Below are positions 11,798 to 22,857 of a stretch of 64,000 nt of DNA, one piece after another. This DNA comes from Panopea generosa. Taxonomy: Eukaryota; Mollusca; Bivalvia; Adapedonta; Hiatellidae. Below the pieces are notes generated by a model, which made no database searches, was not told where the DNA came from, and worked only from the letters and a program-made list of their open reading frames with translations. Numbering within the stretch: position 1 is the first letter of the stretch; every line of letters begins with the position of its first letter. The DNA is taken from NCBI GenBank assembly GCA_029582155.1, contig CM055909.1, forward strand, positions 16,278,616 through 16,342,615, given 5' to 3'. A program made the position numbers and the translations under genes.

Positions 11798-12694
11798 GAA
11801 AGACATTAATATAATTATTCTTAGTGAATATTTAGCTTCATAAATTCTGTTAATACATTGGGGAGTCTAAAAAACAGAGATCCAATGATTCTTGTTGACA
11901 GCAGAAAGCTGTTAATAGATTGGCAGGTCACTTAAGGATAGTCTCATCTATCCTAACCCTAACCCTAGATTCTATCCTTAGATAAACATAAATAAATATG
12001 TTTAGTCTGATTATACTTTTGTTAAAATAATATTAAAAGCACTAAGTAATTGACACATATCAAACTATACAGGTATAATAATTTATTGGGTATTTTTGTA
12101 TTACACACTCGGTGGCAGATTTTTTGTCAAATCAATATTTGGATTTATGTCGATATTTAAATCTACAGGCATAAGGTGAGTTCATTTATAGAAAATATGG
12201 ATGATTATGTATATAATCATTGTTGTCTCATGTAGAAATAGTATTATTATTGGCATGCTCATTTAATACAATGATTGTTTACTGGTAAAAACACGTTCAT
12301 AAGTAAATCTTATTTAGATAGATTGTTAGTATGGTCAGGATCTTATTCTGTTACAGTATTAATCACCTTCAGTGATAGATTAGTTTAGAATTGATAATGA
12401 ATTATCTACTGTAAAGTCATGATACTGCCCCTTCTTGCCATTAAGATCATCTTAAAATGTCATCATGGCAAGAAAAACTGTGGTATATAAGTCCGAGAGG
12501 ACCCTGAGGCAGGTTTTATATATTTCTATACATGATTCAAATAGGAGAACCTTTTTTTTGGAAGGCGAGCAAAGCTCTGACTTCCTTAGCTGTCGTGCAG
12601 CCCAAGCAATCTGTTATACAAACTACGTATGGCAGGAACCGCCATATTCATCCGACCGATAAAGTAGTTCACAACTTTCAACACGCATTTACCA

Positions 12695-13146
12695 GACTTA
12701 GATCAGGAACCAGGGGGTCAAAATGGTAGTACCCGAAAGTAGTTCCATAGAAAATTGACAGTGGTCATTCAAGATGGTGTGAGTGTGAAAATGCACTTGA
12801 CAGGTACTATTGCAATGTGAATTTGTGAAGGGAATATATTTTCCCAGAGAATGGTGCAAAATTGAGTGGACTGGTAGCTATAACACACAGATGGGACTAT
12901 TTCTCAGACGGTAAGAATTTTGCATAATTTGACCTCTGTATGTGAAATAGGGACACCTACTTTTGCTTTGAGCAAAATTGTGAAATTGGAAGCAGTTAAT
13001 GCCCATGTTTTTAACTGTTTTTTGTGTTCTGCTTGAATTGAATATGAATTCTGGAAATTCTCAATGAGTTTGGAGTACAACTGTAAGTGTGACAGTCTAG
13101 TGTGCTAATATTACGATCTATGTGAAATTAATGGTGGTCCAGCTTC
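12695..13146. repeat. Left long direct repeat of the 4.9-kb unit
   Basis: The block starts at GACTTAGATCAGGAACCAGG and ends at GGTGGTCCAGCTTC. It matches 17137-17597 almost base for base; I see only a handful of substitutions plus a roughly 10-bp gap. Sequences outside the block differ between copies, so the boundaries are sharp. It has no ORF of note. Confidence 0.9.
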
Positions 13147-13382
13147 TGTATGGAGATGGCTGTTGTGAACGGTGTATTGGAATTTTTGGTAATATTTTCT
13201 GCAGGTAGGTTGATATAATAATGTTTTTAAATAAATCACATATACATGTGTTTATTGGCAGTTAATAACGATTATTAAATGATGCAGTTGCAAATAAGAG
13301 GTAAGTTTATGTGTTTTCCTGGGCCATGAATGTAGTTTTGAGGCTATTTTTTGGTTAGAGACTATTTGTCAGCCTCAGCAAC

Positions 13383-13766
13383 ATGGATGCAGCTTACAAA
13401 CAGTACTATACAACGAACCTGGAGAAGCGCAGTGTTTCAGGTGAGAATGGTGTGTGTGTAATTTGGACTAGTGGTCAAACCCGCAATGGATATGGACAGT
13501 GTCGATGGCTCGGGCCAGATTGGTGCAGGCGTAGTAGTCCATATTTAGTACACAGGCTTGCCATGTGCTTGAAAATCAACAGCATGGAACTGGGACCAAA
13601 GGGTTGGTGTGTCAGCCATTTATGTCACAATAAATTGTGCATAATTCAGGACCACCTTTCCCATGAGCCACTAGGAACAAACAAAGAGAGGGAGTCGTGT
13701 GTGTCTGCTGGAACGTGCCGTGGACATGGGCAGTTCAATGCCTGTCTTGTGGAGCTCAAGTTTTAA
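13383..13766 (+). CDS. His-Me-finger (His-Cys box) endonuclease-like protein, 127 aa
   Basis: This is an intact ORF. Motifs in order: CVIWTSGQ near residue 25, NGYGQCRW near 36, a lone HRL near 58, then VSHLCHNKLCIIQDHL (residues 78-93), TNKERESC near 99 and a final C/H cluster. The 'C.W ... GYG ... HRL ... vSHLCHn..C...HL.....N..R..C' layout is that of the zinc-bound His-Me-finger endonuclease domain (zinc-binding loop region of homing endonucleases, as in I-PpoI). There the histidine and a later asparagine act in cleavage, and Cys/His residues hold zinc. The protein is close to the size of such a domain alone. It lies next to the left direct repeat and points towards the transposase. Whether it cuts DNA for the element or is a passenger is unknown. 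The open frame inside decayed DNA suggests recent activity. Confidence 0.65.
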   Translation: MDAAYKQYYTTNLEKRSVSGENGVCVIWTSGQTRNGYGQCRWLGPDWCRRSSPYLVHRLAMCLKINSMELGPKGWCVSHLCHNKLCIIQDHLSHEPLGTNKERESCVSAGTCRGHGQFNACLVELKF

Positions 13767-14012
13767 TGGTTTGTTGCAATTATTTTTACATATCAATTAG
13801 CATGGTATAGCTGTGTAGTGTAGGTTAGTGTCCACATAGTGGAACATGTTCAGTGTGATTTAGTTTAATTCAGGTGAAGTCTATTTAGCTACTGTTTCTG
13901 GAAGGTTTAATGAGAAGAAAACGGGTAGGTAAAGTTTAATTTTTAATTTGTTCATGTTTTCTTGTATGCATTGCATAATATAATTATCAAAACAATATAA
14001 TACAATGGTCAC

Positions 14013-14043
14013 ATTCACTCACTCACTCACTCACTCACTCACA
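14013..14043. repeat. (CACT)n microsatellite
   Basis: A run of about seven CACT units lies between the two convergent genes of the 4.9-kb unit. Confidence 0.9.
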
Positions 14044-14169
14044 TATAGATATAAACATATTCTATTCTGTTCTGTTCTATATACATTTTATCATTTATTT
14101 AGAATTTATTATTTTCTGTCTCTATTTATCACAGTTCCAGCATTTTATTCAGGTGTCTGGTAGTTATGG

Positions 14170-15971
14170 TCAATCCTTTTTTTTTTTTAAGTAATCAGAT
14201 TGTCTATTGTTTTTGAGACGTCTATACCACTGATGGCGAGACTCCATTTCACCACGACGCAATATTATACGTCTGTTGTACTGCTTGTCTTTCCTGTACT
14301 TTCGATGACTTCTCATATCCGCACCAATTTTTGAAACTGCCTGTTCTGTTCTCTTTGACAGATAAATACCCATGTACTCCAATTTTTTAATTAAAGCAGT
14401 AGCTTGTCCATTATTGTGCCGGAGAACAGCTGACGCACATCTTCCACCATAGTTACGAGAGAAGTTCACATTCTTAGGAGCACTTTTTGATAGTGTAGCA
14501 TTAAATGACTCCACTGATTGTGTGTTATAATTAAACTGTGTGCTTTCTATTGCTTTTTCACACAAGCGTATTTTGTGTATATCTTCTAACAGTTCTTTGT
14601 CACTTTCAGCCATTCTCAATGTGGTGATCTTGTGTGGAGCCAATAATGCAGAGCGTTCGAACCAGCACAACTTTTGGCCTCCCCCACATACGAAAGAGTT
14701 TCTTCGACACGTGCAGTCACCATCATAGCACTGTATTGTGGATTTCAACGCTTTCTTCACAGCTTTGATCATGGAAGGTAAGTCACCACAGTATAACTCT
14801 AGCACTTTCTTCACAATCAAACTGCATCTTGATTTTACATCCAGTGCAAATATCGTCTGAGCTTTTTTAGATGCTTCTCGTGTGCTGCAGCCAACAAACA
14901 TGTCTTTGCTAAATGTTGCAGAAATACATTTTCGCACTTGTGACCTTCCTATGTGTGCTGGATCAGCTTGCTGCAGGATTTTGTGACCTGGAAACATGGT
15001 TTCATAAATTTCTTGAAAACCTTTATGAGCCTGGGCGTCCTGGTCTGTTGTTAGTATGCTTACTTTCACTCCTTTTTGCCCAAGTCTGGTAGCTATTGAT
15101 TTTGCCATCTCATACTCTGAATGTAGAGCTACATTTGGCAAGGTCACTGTGCAGTCTGCATGTCCTGGGCAATTGACATCATAGCCCTTTGATCGTAAAT
15201 GTGCACCAACATAGCACAGTTTGTTTTCGATTTCATAATCAAGTATGAAATGATTTTCCGTCATAGACTCGGCAAACACATCAATTGCCTGGGATGAGTT
15301 GTGGCCAGGTTACTTACAGCTTACAATTATAAGCGAGTTGTATCGACCGTCAAACGAACCATGGATTTCTCCGCTTAGACCGAGGGCAGACAGAGTTGTT
15401 TGAAGCAGTTGTAACTTCTCCATATCTAACTTTGTCACTTTGTTTCTCGTGCCACCTAATTAGCTGTCTTTTGCATTGCATTCTTAGTTGGTGGCGGAAT
15501 GTCCATTGACGCAATAAGAAGACGAGACCGTGTGACGCCAATTGATGTGTCTTGAAGTCCTGCTTGGAATGATACATTTATCGCAGCGGCATTTGGACCA
15601 GGCAGGCGGGTCACTATTTCCTTGAAGAACTTGTATTTCTTTGATTTGTAGGTACAATTTACACATCTGAATGTGTATTTCCAAGCCAGGCCCTGCTTTT
15701 CATTGCTGTGGATAGCAAAATGAGGTTTTGTACAAGTTGCAGATTCCTGATGACTCTGAGTACAGTTGTTGAATGCCTCCATCATTTTGTCATTGTCTAT
15801 GATTCGATTGCCATCATATTCTGCCTCTCGATTGATGTCCTGTGTTTTGTCGACTGTTTCAGGCCTGTGATGCAAGACTAGCACATCAGCTTCTTGACTG
15901 GTAGATGTGGACGTCTGACTGCAGAGTGAAAGTGAAGTAGTAGACCGCCTTATCGTCCTTTCAGCTGCCAT
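14170..15971 (-). pseudogene. Mutator-type transposase (frameshift and stop)
   Basis: Read on -, the first 171-aa piece (15971-15456) has YDGNRIIDNDKMMEAFNNC, then a CxxC pair (FRCVNCTYKSK) and NAAAINVSFQAG with SMDIPPP. This is the N-terminal layout of the Mutator-like transposase domain seen in many invertebrates. After a frameshift near 15450 the frame shows GSFDGRY, one TAA (15310-15312), then a 369-aa open piece (15279-14170) with CPGHADCTVTLP, KVSILTTDQDAQAHKGF, HKILQQADPAH and a basic C-terminus. SFDG and TTDQD are plausible acidic catalytic sites. A basic segment at 16000-16280 (- strand, HIKHQRRHPAV) may be the original N-terminus. The GTAAGC..CCCAG stretch across the TAA would be an unusually short intron. 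I favour a recently inactivated copy. Confidence 0.7.
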
Positions 15972-17136
15972 GTTGTCGCTACTGATGCTGATGATAATCT
16001 GACGAGGCCCTTATTATAAGGTGTGATGTTTTTCTTGAACATAGCATGTTTCCTCTTTCTTTCACCTTCCATGGTGGAATAATAATATCCCAGTTTCTAC
16101 AGTGCATTATATAGCAGAAAATAAACATGGGAGGAGTGGACATGAGCCTCTGGTTACCTGTTTTGGCAATCTGGTTACCTGTTTTGGCTTCTGTTTTCAG
16201 ACCTGTGTTGTTTAGCACAGCAGGATGCCTTCTTTGATGTTTAATATGCAACTTGCCTGGAATGGAAGCCTGCTTCTTTCTGTTGAACTTATTTTATTCA
16301 AAATGATTTAATAACATTAGAACAATAAATAAATAGTAAAATATACATTTTATTTAGAGTAAAAAAATGATTATGTAAAATAAATGTAGAGATTTAGTCA
16401 GAATTTCAATGTTTTGGTCAGTAGCCGACATCTAATTTTTTTTATAAATTTTCTCTCACTTATATGACAGAGAAACTAGTTTCACTTTCAGATTACAAAT
16501 ACTATTGACTTAGTACCTAGCAAGTTTCATCAAATTTGAATCATGAATAAAAAAGTTATTAAATGTTTAAAATTTCTGAATTGTTCCAGAATTTGGCCAT
16601 TGGTCAATTTGTCAAAATAGCAGCAAAAGTTGAAATGCTGTAAAAAAAAAAATCTTATCTTTTTTTCCAAGATGTTTTACCATGGTTACATTAGTAATAT
16701 ATGGGAAATTTTTGTGCATATTAATTTGACAATTTTCAAATCCAGATTTTCTTCTGGGAATTTGTTTTCTTTAGAAATCTCTGAAAAATGGCGCCAATTT
16801 CTATACATATATATTTTTTTTATATCTTCATTTGACATTCCTTAATTTTATAATTTTCAGACAGAGTAAAATGTATACGGATAAATAAATATATGCAGGT
16901 AGTGGTATGTTATCTAGCCTAAAATATTTGTATAACTGTTTTCAGTTTGTGCGGATTGCCAGATCTTTGGATTTTCCACTGAATTTGACGCAATATCATA
17001 GGTTCAACTGGCACATGAATGTGAAGGACAGTTTTTGAGATACAGCCATGGAATCTACTCTTACCACTAACCCTAAGGTAGGAGAGCACAGCCATATGTT
17101 TTTAAAAGTCAGAATTAATGGAACAGTTTCATATAG

Positions 17137-17597
17137 GACTTAGACCAGGAACCAGGGGGTCAAAATGGTAGTACCCGAAAGTAGTTCCATAGAAAATTGA
17201 CAGTGGTCATTCAAGATGGTGTGAGTGTGAAAAAGCACTTGACAGATTCTATTGCAATGTGAATTTGTGAAGGGAATATATTTTCCCAGAGAATGGTGCA
17301 AAATTGAGTGGACTGGTAGCTATAACACACAGATGGGACTATTTCTTAGACGGTAAGAATTTTGCATAATTTGGCTGATTTGACCTCTGTATGTGAAATA
17401 GGGACACCTACTTTTGCTTTGAGCAAAATTGTGAAATTGGAAGCAGTTAATGCCCATGTTTTTAACTGTTTTTTGTGTTCTGCTTGAATTGAATATGAAT
17501 TCTGGAAATTCTCAATGAGTTTGGAGTACAACTGTAAGTGTGACAGTCTAGTGTGCTAATATTATGATCTATGTGAAATTAATGGTGGTCCAGCTTC
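17137..17597. repeat. Right long direct repeat of the 4.9-kb unit
   Basis: This is the second copy of 12695-13146 in the same orientation. It differs by a few substitutions and an insertion around 17374. The high identity implies recent origin or conversion. The flank at 17598 (ACCGTAGC) shows no convincing duplication of the left flank (TTTACCA). Confidence 0.9.
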
Positions 17598-19225
17598 ACC
17601 GTAGCAGAGGATGTATTATACAACAAAAGTTTCAAAGTTTTTTATTTATTGCGGATGTTTTTCTTTACAAAAGTTCAAAAATACGATACGAGAAGCATAC
17701 ATTTTGCATGGAAATGCGGAATACACTTAGCTCGCTGTGCTCTAAAAAAACGCGGCAATTTTATTCACTACGGTTTGTCCTTTTAATTTTGATAGTAAAA
17801 TAACGAAATTAGGTTCGGGGCTACATTTGTTGTTTATAGAAAAACGCGCCAATCTGTCATCTTATGCAAGCAGTGTATTGATGAACATTTAACGGTTAAT
17901 TAGGTCATCCGACTGATATGTTTGTTGTGTTTCTGTGTTGTATTTTTTAGATTGATTAAATCAAGGTCACGCAATACCGTTTATAATGCTATTTATTGAT
18001 TATTTATATTGTTGATTGAAAGCTATATGAGAATCAAACATAACTCGGGTCAATATACGCGTAAATCTATAAGTAGGTCATGGTTGTTTTGGTCTAGACA
18101 AAGAGTTATGGATATGTGTTGTATATTCTCGGATAATCAGGAATATAATGTTCTGAATGCGTTTCATTATCCATAAATCATAACTATTGAACTGGAGATA
18201 TTAAAATTGACTGGAGTTGTACATTACTACTCAATTCTTTTGATTTTGGAGAAACATCTGAATATGAAGGTTTGCTTGTGAAGCTTTCATATAGGTTGTT
18301 CATGTTAATAACTTTTATGTGGAGATGTGGAAAGGAATCCTGGACCACCACGTTACCAGTTTACAAAATGTCCTGAAATGGATATTTTCACCAGGGTCAT
18401 CAAATATTCAGTCGATTTTCACACAGAAGACGGTGTGTACCATTTTCAAATGCATTATTAAAACCATTTGATAGCTACTGTTGGAAAAGTATTGATATGA
18501 ACTCTGTATTGTATGCAGGAGATTATTTATACAGATACACAAAAGAAATATGAAACACACCACATTCTTTTCTAAATCACAATGAATTGCCTTTTAACGT
18601 ATCAGAAATCTAACTAAGTTTTCCAATTTTCCGAACCTACATTTTCGAATTAACGCAAGCAGCGAGCCTTCCCTCAGGCCCTTCAGGCCTTTGATTTAAA
18701 TTTTACAGTCACCATGTTTTTGTTATAAATGTGCATTGTACTAGACAACTGTTTAATTGGCAAAAAATACTTTCCAGAAAATGTTGGTTATATGCAGTAT
18801 CTATAAAACTTGAAATTTTAGGGTAGAAGCGTGCAAGTTCATCCTGCTCTTTAATTTGTAAACAAACATGGATCTGTGTTGGGGGTGAGCAGGGGTTGCA
18901 AGGGGGGCAGCACACACACCCCTTCCCCCAATATTCAGGTTCAGCATATACTTTGGGGCATGGAAGTATACATCCTCATACACTCGCCTCAGGTTCCTCC
19001 ATCCCAATCCCCCCCACAATAATTGAATTGCTCCTACATCCATGTTATACTTTACTGATGGATACATTCCATTCATGATAATATGCACATTGTGTATTTT
19101 TTACAAGTAATGTTATGTTTAATCAATACCGCTGCAAACCTTGACATGTGTAATTACATTTTCTGTTATATGTCTTCCTCAAAGATAATTACATTGCTTC
19201 TAAGTTTGATAATAATATCTTTCAG
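17598..19225. other. Intron remainder, no gene recognised
   Basis: Unique-looking AT-rich sequence. Near 18655-18695 there is a compact GC-rich phrase (GCCTTCCCTCAGGCCCTTCA) that looks like the end of a repeat. The ORFs at 18709-19088 on both strands overlap and lack recognisable motifs. Confidence 0.4.
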
Positions 19226-19480
19226 ATAAAACAGTTCCAGCGACATTTGGAGAATTGCTGTCACTAATAACTGGCGCAGACGAGTTTCCTTGCACCTTTT
19301 GGATTTAACAAAGTTATTGAAATTAGGTTTTTTGTTCAAGAGGAAGGACAAACAAGACTGCCGTCAGTAGCTACATACGCATTGGAATTTTACATTCCAA
19401 GAGGAATCAATAACCCTGCTGCTTTTTCAGCCCTTATGGTAATGGCACTGAAAGAGTCCATTGGATTTGATAAAATATAG
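19226..19480 (+). pseudogene. HECT C-lobe exon, catalytic Cys replaced by Tyr
   Basis: Following TTTCAG, it encodes DKTVPATFGELLSLITGADE (first codon completed by the upstream exon). A one-base shift near 19292 follows, then FGFNKVIEIRFFVQEEG, RLPSVATYALEFYIPRG and LMVMALKESIGFDKI with a TAG at 19478. The C-lobe normally reads 'LP.A.TC...L.lP', with the thioester Cys after Thr. Here that codon is TAC (Tyr). The ending '...GF.k' is the normal HECT C-terminus. The frameshift and the lost cysteine both argue against ligase activity. Confidence 0.7.
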
Positions 19481-21125
19481 ACAGCCATTTACATTTACTC
19501 ATAAACCTGTATATTGGATCAAATTGAAATCAGGAGAAAACAAGTGACTCATTTAATACATCACAAAATGTGTTGCCAGTTTAAGCGGGAAATCTATTAT
19601 ATATTTGGGCACATAGCCCAAGTTAGGAAATGCCTTTTCAGTATATAATTTTGGTATGTTTAAATACATATCCTTTAGGCAGTACGACGTCAGTGGGTAT
19701 ATAGAGGCACGATATATTGGAAAAAAATATTTTTAGTCAATTTTAAAAGTTTGAAAAATTCTGATAAATTCCCTTTAAAGGCCGGAGTCGCAGTATAAAA
19801 GCCAGCAGCACTGAAAAATGGCCACTTACACTGAATTCTCTGTACTCACTGAAAACATACCAACAGTGGAGGGATTTTTAAAATTCCAAAATCATAGAGA
19901 ACAGATTTGGTTGAAACTTGGCAGATCTGTTCTTGAATGTGTGATCTTTATGTCATGTGAATTTGGAAATAAGTTGTACTTTGTTAGTGACACATTAAAA
20001 TAATCTTTTTTGAAAACTTTTGTAAAATTCAAATTTTCCTCCAGTGGTGATTGAGTGTTGATCTGAGTTCATAACCCGACTCTCCAACCAACTACAGTCC
20101 AGCTTCTATAGAGATAAGCCAGAGTGGAGAATTGAAGATGATATTAAATGCAACATACATAGTGTTTAGTTGTGCTATTTTGACAATTGCCAAAAGATTG
20201 AATTCATGATATCAAGTATAAATTTCAATGAATATCATGTTACATGTAATTTGAAAAAAAAATTGTGAAACACTTTTTCATAATGTCCCTTCTGTGACAT
20301 AACTAAGCCCAACATTAGCCTAATAGACCTATTGCTAACATTTAGGCAGTTTTATTGTTGTAAAGAAAAAAAGAAAAAACGAACTGATCAATTAACGTTT
20401 TTGTGGGAATAACAGTGTGAATTTGAACAGTTAACCAAGAGTTTAATTTCAAGTGATGCATTTATAATGTCAGTGTTGCTTGTAAAATTGTCATCAGCAA
20501 TATACTACATGTATATTATATAATTATTAAGTAATAAAAACAATAGATCTACAATAATTATAACAAAGGGTAATACTTTATAGATTTATTAGTAGTACCG
20601 GTTACACGTACAATAATGTTTATCATTTGTCACCATTCATATAATGTAGTGTTCTTGTTATTGTAAAATATTAAAAACTGCATATGACTAGTTGTTATGA
20701 TATGTTACCACTGGTGCTTGTTTCGCAATTGATTCTTACCATCTGATTGTGTGTCCATAAAAACAACACGGAAAAACTAAGTTCCATTATACTATTTGTG
20801 TTAATTATATTCCGGCTACCAGAGTTGCGTGCGCAGTTCATGTAGTTGTAGCTAGGTAATCTGGTAACCATAGTAGTTTTGTGTGATATCGGGGTCTTTG
20901 TATACACATATAAAATCCCTCACTATATAAAATATTCGAATATATGTTGAAAATATTTAAGTTCATTTTGAAATTACACTACCAAAGGCTGTACACTGTA
21001 TATTATAAGCAATACTAAAGTTAGGCTGAGTTACTTAACTTTTGATAAGTTCATTGTTAAGATTAGGTTATCAAATTGCACATTTGACAGTTCTTTCTCT
21101 ACTTTGATTTCAAGTTTTAATAAAT
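19481..21125. other. Region after the HECT-like gene, no gene seen
   Basis: AT-rich sequence with probable 3' UTR at its start. The short ORFs at 19818 (+) and 20695 (-) have no recognisable motif. TAACATTTAGGC near 20337 recurs at 31876 beyond the Ty3/gypsy element, a weak hint that these are its outer parts. Confidence 0.35.
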
Positions 21126-21213
21126 GAATGAATAGGGTTGTACGGCGTACCAATACATTATAGGTTATTCGACGCCAACAGGAAGGAAGATTCCCGGTTC
21201 ACTCTACATGTAC
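21126..21213. repeat. Dispersed repeat 'GGGTTNTACGGCGTACC' family
   Basis: About 90 bp match 57044-57136 in opposite orientation, and a partial copy lies at 29567-29596. Shared phrases include 'acggcgtaccaatacatta' and 'ccaacaggaaggaagattcc'. It is probably the end of a mobile element. Confidence 0.6.
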
Positions 21214-21651
21214 AAAAACAACAAATAAACATACCAATTTAAACAAAAATACACCAACAAATGAATATGCAGAATGAACCTAGAACCTTGATACCTGCAG
21301 AACTGCAGAGTTTCAGCAAGTTCTATCGTATTACTCAAATTGTTGCTTTTTACGACGTGCATATGCCACAGTGGTCCTATTATTGTCATCACTCATACCC
21401 TGAAACCACATGGGTTGATAATTTAACCACAATAGTGAACATGACAAAAAATGATAAAATGAACACGACACCAATTCAGAGGATTCCTACCCCTCTGCAG
21501 AGATCGGCAGTGATTCTATTATTAGCCGGAACCACACAGGCTCAGAATGATGGAATGATGGAAGAAGTGTTAATGAAAACAATAGCAATGATAACTAATA
21601 TTTTTTTTGAATACAGTCAGATGTAAGACATATCAATAAAAAATCACTAAA

Positions 21652-21820
21652 AACAGAAATTTACATCAATGGACATAAAATCAAAATAACTGTGGACATA
21701 GACAGTTCAATAAATATTCTGAATGAACGTGAATGATCAAAAATGAGAAAACAACCAAAAATCATGAAATCAAGAACAAAGGCATATGCCTATGGTCAAA
21801 ACAAAAACCTGCCAATTAAA
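21652..21820 (+). pseudogene. Ty3/gypsy protease remnant
   Basis: It translates as IYINGHKIKITVDIDSSINI, then (after a stop) a K/R-rich stretch and KAYAYGQNKNLPIKG. The pattern 'v.vnG..v.f.vDTGAs.n.l ..... tkayaYg...lpi.G' is that of retroelement aspartic proteases. The active-site DTG reads DID here, so the copy is inactive. Confidence 0.6.
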
Positions 21821-21892
21821 GGCTCACTAAACGTCCGAAACGGTCGTTTTTAGTTTTAAGTCAGTTTTACTCTTCCAGATGATAGAATACAT

Positions 21893-22835
21893 GTTTATGA
21901 AGATATCTATACCGAGTTCCAGTATATGAAGATATCTATACCGAGTTCCAGTATATGAAGATATCTATACCAAGTTCCAGTTTATGAAGATATCTATACC
22001 GAGTTCCAGTACATGAAGATATCTATACCGAGTATCAGTATATGAAGATATCTATACCGAGTTCCAGTATATGAAGATATCTATACCGAGTATCAGTATA
22101 TGAAGATATCTATACGAGTATCAGTATATGAAGATATCTATACCGAGTTCCAGTATATGAAGATATCTATACCGAGTTCCAGTATATGAAGATATCTATA
22201 CCGAGTATCAGTATAAGATAATATCTATACCGAGTTCCAGTATATGAAGATATCTATACCGAGTATCAGTATCAGAATATGAAGATATCTATACCGAGTT
22301 CCAGTTTATGAAGATATCTATACCGAGTATCAGTATAAGATAATATCTATACCGAGTTCCAGTATATGAAGATATCTATACCGAGTTCCAGTATATGAAG
22401 ATATCTATACCAAGTTCCAGTTTATGAAGATATCTATACTGAGTTCCGGTATATGAAGATATCTATACCGAGTATCAGTATATGAAAATATCTATACCGA
22501 GTATCAGTATATGAAGATATCTATACCGAGTATCAGTATATGAAAATATCTATACCGAGTTCCAGTATATAAAGATATCTATACAGAGTTCCAGTATATG
22601 AAGATATCTATACCGAGTATCAGTATATGAAGATATCTATACCAAGTATCAGTATATGAAGATATCTATACCGAGTATCAGTATATGAAGATATCTATAC
22701 CGAGTATCAGTATATAAAAATATCTATACCGAGTATCAGTATATGAAGATATATATACCGAGTTCCAGTATATGAAGATATCTATACCGAGTATCAGTAT
22801 ATGAAGATATTTATACCAAGTATCAGAATATATTC
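21893..22835. repeat. 29-bp minisatellite, about 32 copies
   Basis: The unit has the core GAAGATATCTATACCGAG plus either 'ttccagtatat' or 'tatcagtatat'. The two variants are intermixed, and some units have small indels. The array lies between the protease and RT remnants of the Ty3/gypsy element. There are no spacers of unique sequence, so this is not a CRISPR. Confidence 0.95.
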
Positions 22836-22857
22836 TTGAAAGTTGAATGAGGCTTTA

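Larger units (their letters stand above)
12695..17597. mobile_element. 4.9-kb unit bounded by 450-bp direct repeats, with endonuclease-like ORF and Mutator-type transposase
   Basis: Two nearly identical blocks in the same orientation (12695-13146 and 17137-17597) enclose about 4 kb. Inside are a + strand His-Me-finger endonuclease-like ORF (13383-13766) and a - strand Mutator-type transposase (about 14170-15971), arranged convergently around a CACT microsatellite. The unit sits in the last intron of the HECT-like gene. Direct repeats of this length are not usual for Mutator-like elements, which carry terminal inverted repeats. I see no inverted repeats at the outer edges and no clear target-site duplication. 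It could be one element with terminal direct repeats, two head-to-tail copies with one truncated, or a Mutator-like element captured between two unrelated repeats. Confidence 0.6.
262..19480 (+). pseudogene. HECT-domain E3 ubiquitin ligase pseudogene, G2E3-like (overall span)
   Basis: The exons listed below can be placed in one gene on the + strand: a SAM-like segment, a family-specific middle domain, an acidic linker and a HECT domain. HECT ligases take ubiquitin from an E2 onto a cysteine near their C-terminus and pass it to a substrate. Phases agree at most junctions (1689/2452, 2845/4843, 4994/5993, 8023/10224, 10315/10859, 11086/19226), which argues the gene was once real. It is now broken: two frameshifts in the 2.45-2.85 kb exon, a TAG and a frameshift in the 7.76 kb exon, frameshifts in the 10.86 kb and 19.2 kb exons, and Tyr where the catalytic Cys is expected. 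The introns hold MITEs, SINEs, a hAT-type element and a Mutator-type unit. Family placement is by remembered resemblance to bivalve proteins annotated G2/M phase-specific E3 ligase-like. The 5' end is not identified. Confidence 0.7.

Noticed and set aside
11953-11970. Telomere-type (CCCTAA)n
   Set aside because: Only about two and a half units; no array.
12465-12729. Two overlapping 65-aa ORFs
   Set aside because: No motif; they end in the left direct repeat and overlap each other.
15283-15320. A very short intron in the transposase removing the TAA
   Set aside because: GTAAGC..CCCAG would give an intron of only some 35-50 bases; an in-frame stop in a decaying gene is simpler.
18709-19088. 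ORFs on both strands
   Set aside because: They mirror each other in one intron stretch without coding signature or splice context.
21261-21626. 121-aa ORF upstream of the protease remnant as gag
   Set aside because: Position is suggestive, but I could not identify any gag or zinc-knuckle motif.
21893-22835. CRISPR array
   Set aside because: Repeats are directly contiguous with no unique spacers, and the setting is eukaryotic. The same holds for the 36-bp and 32-bp arrays.
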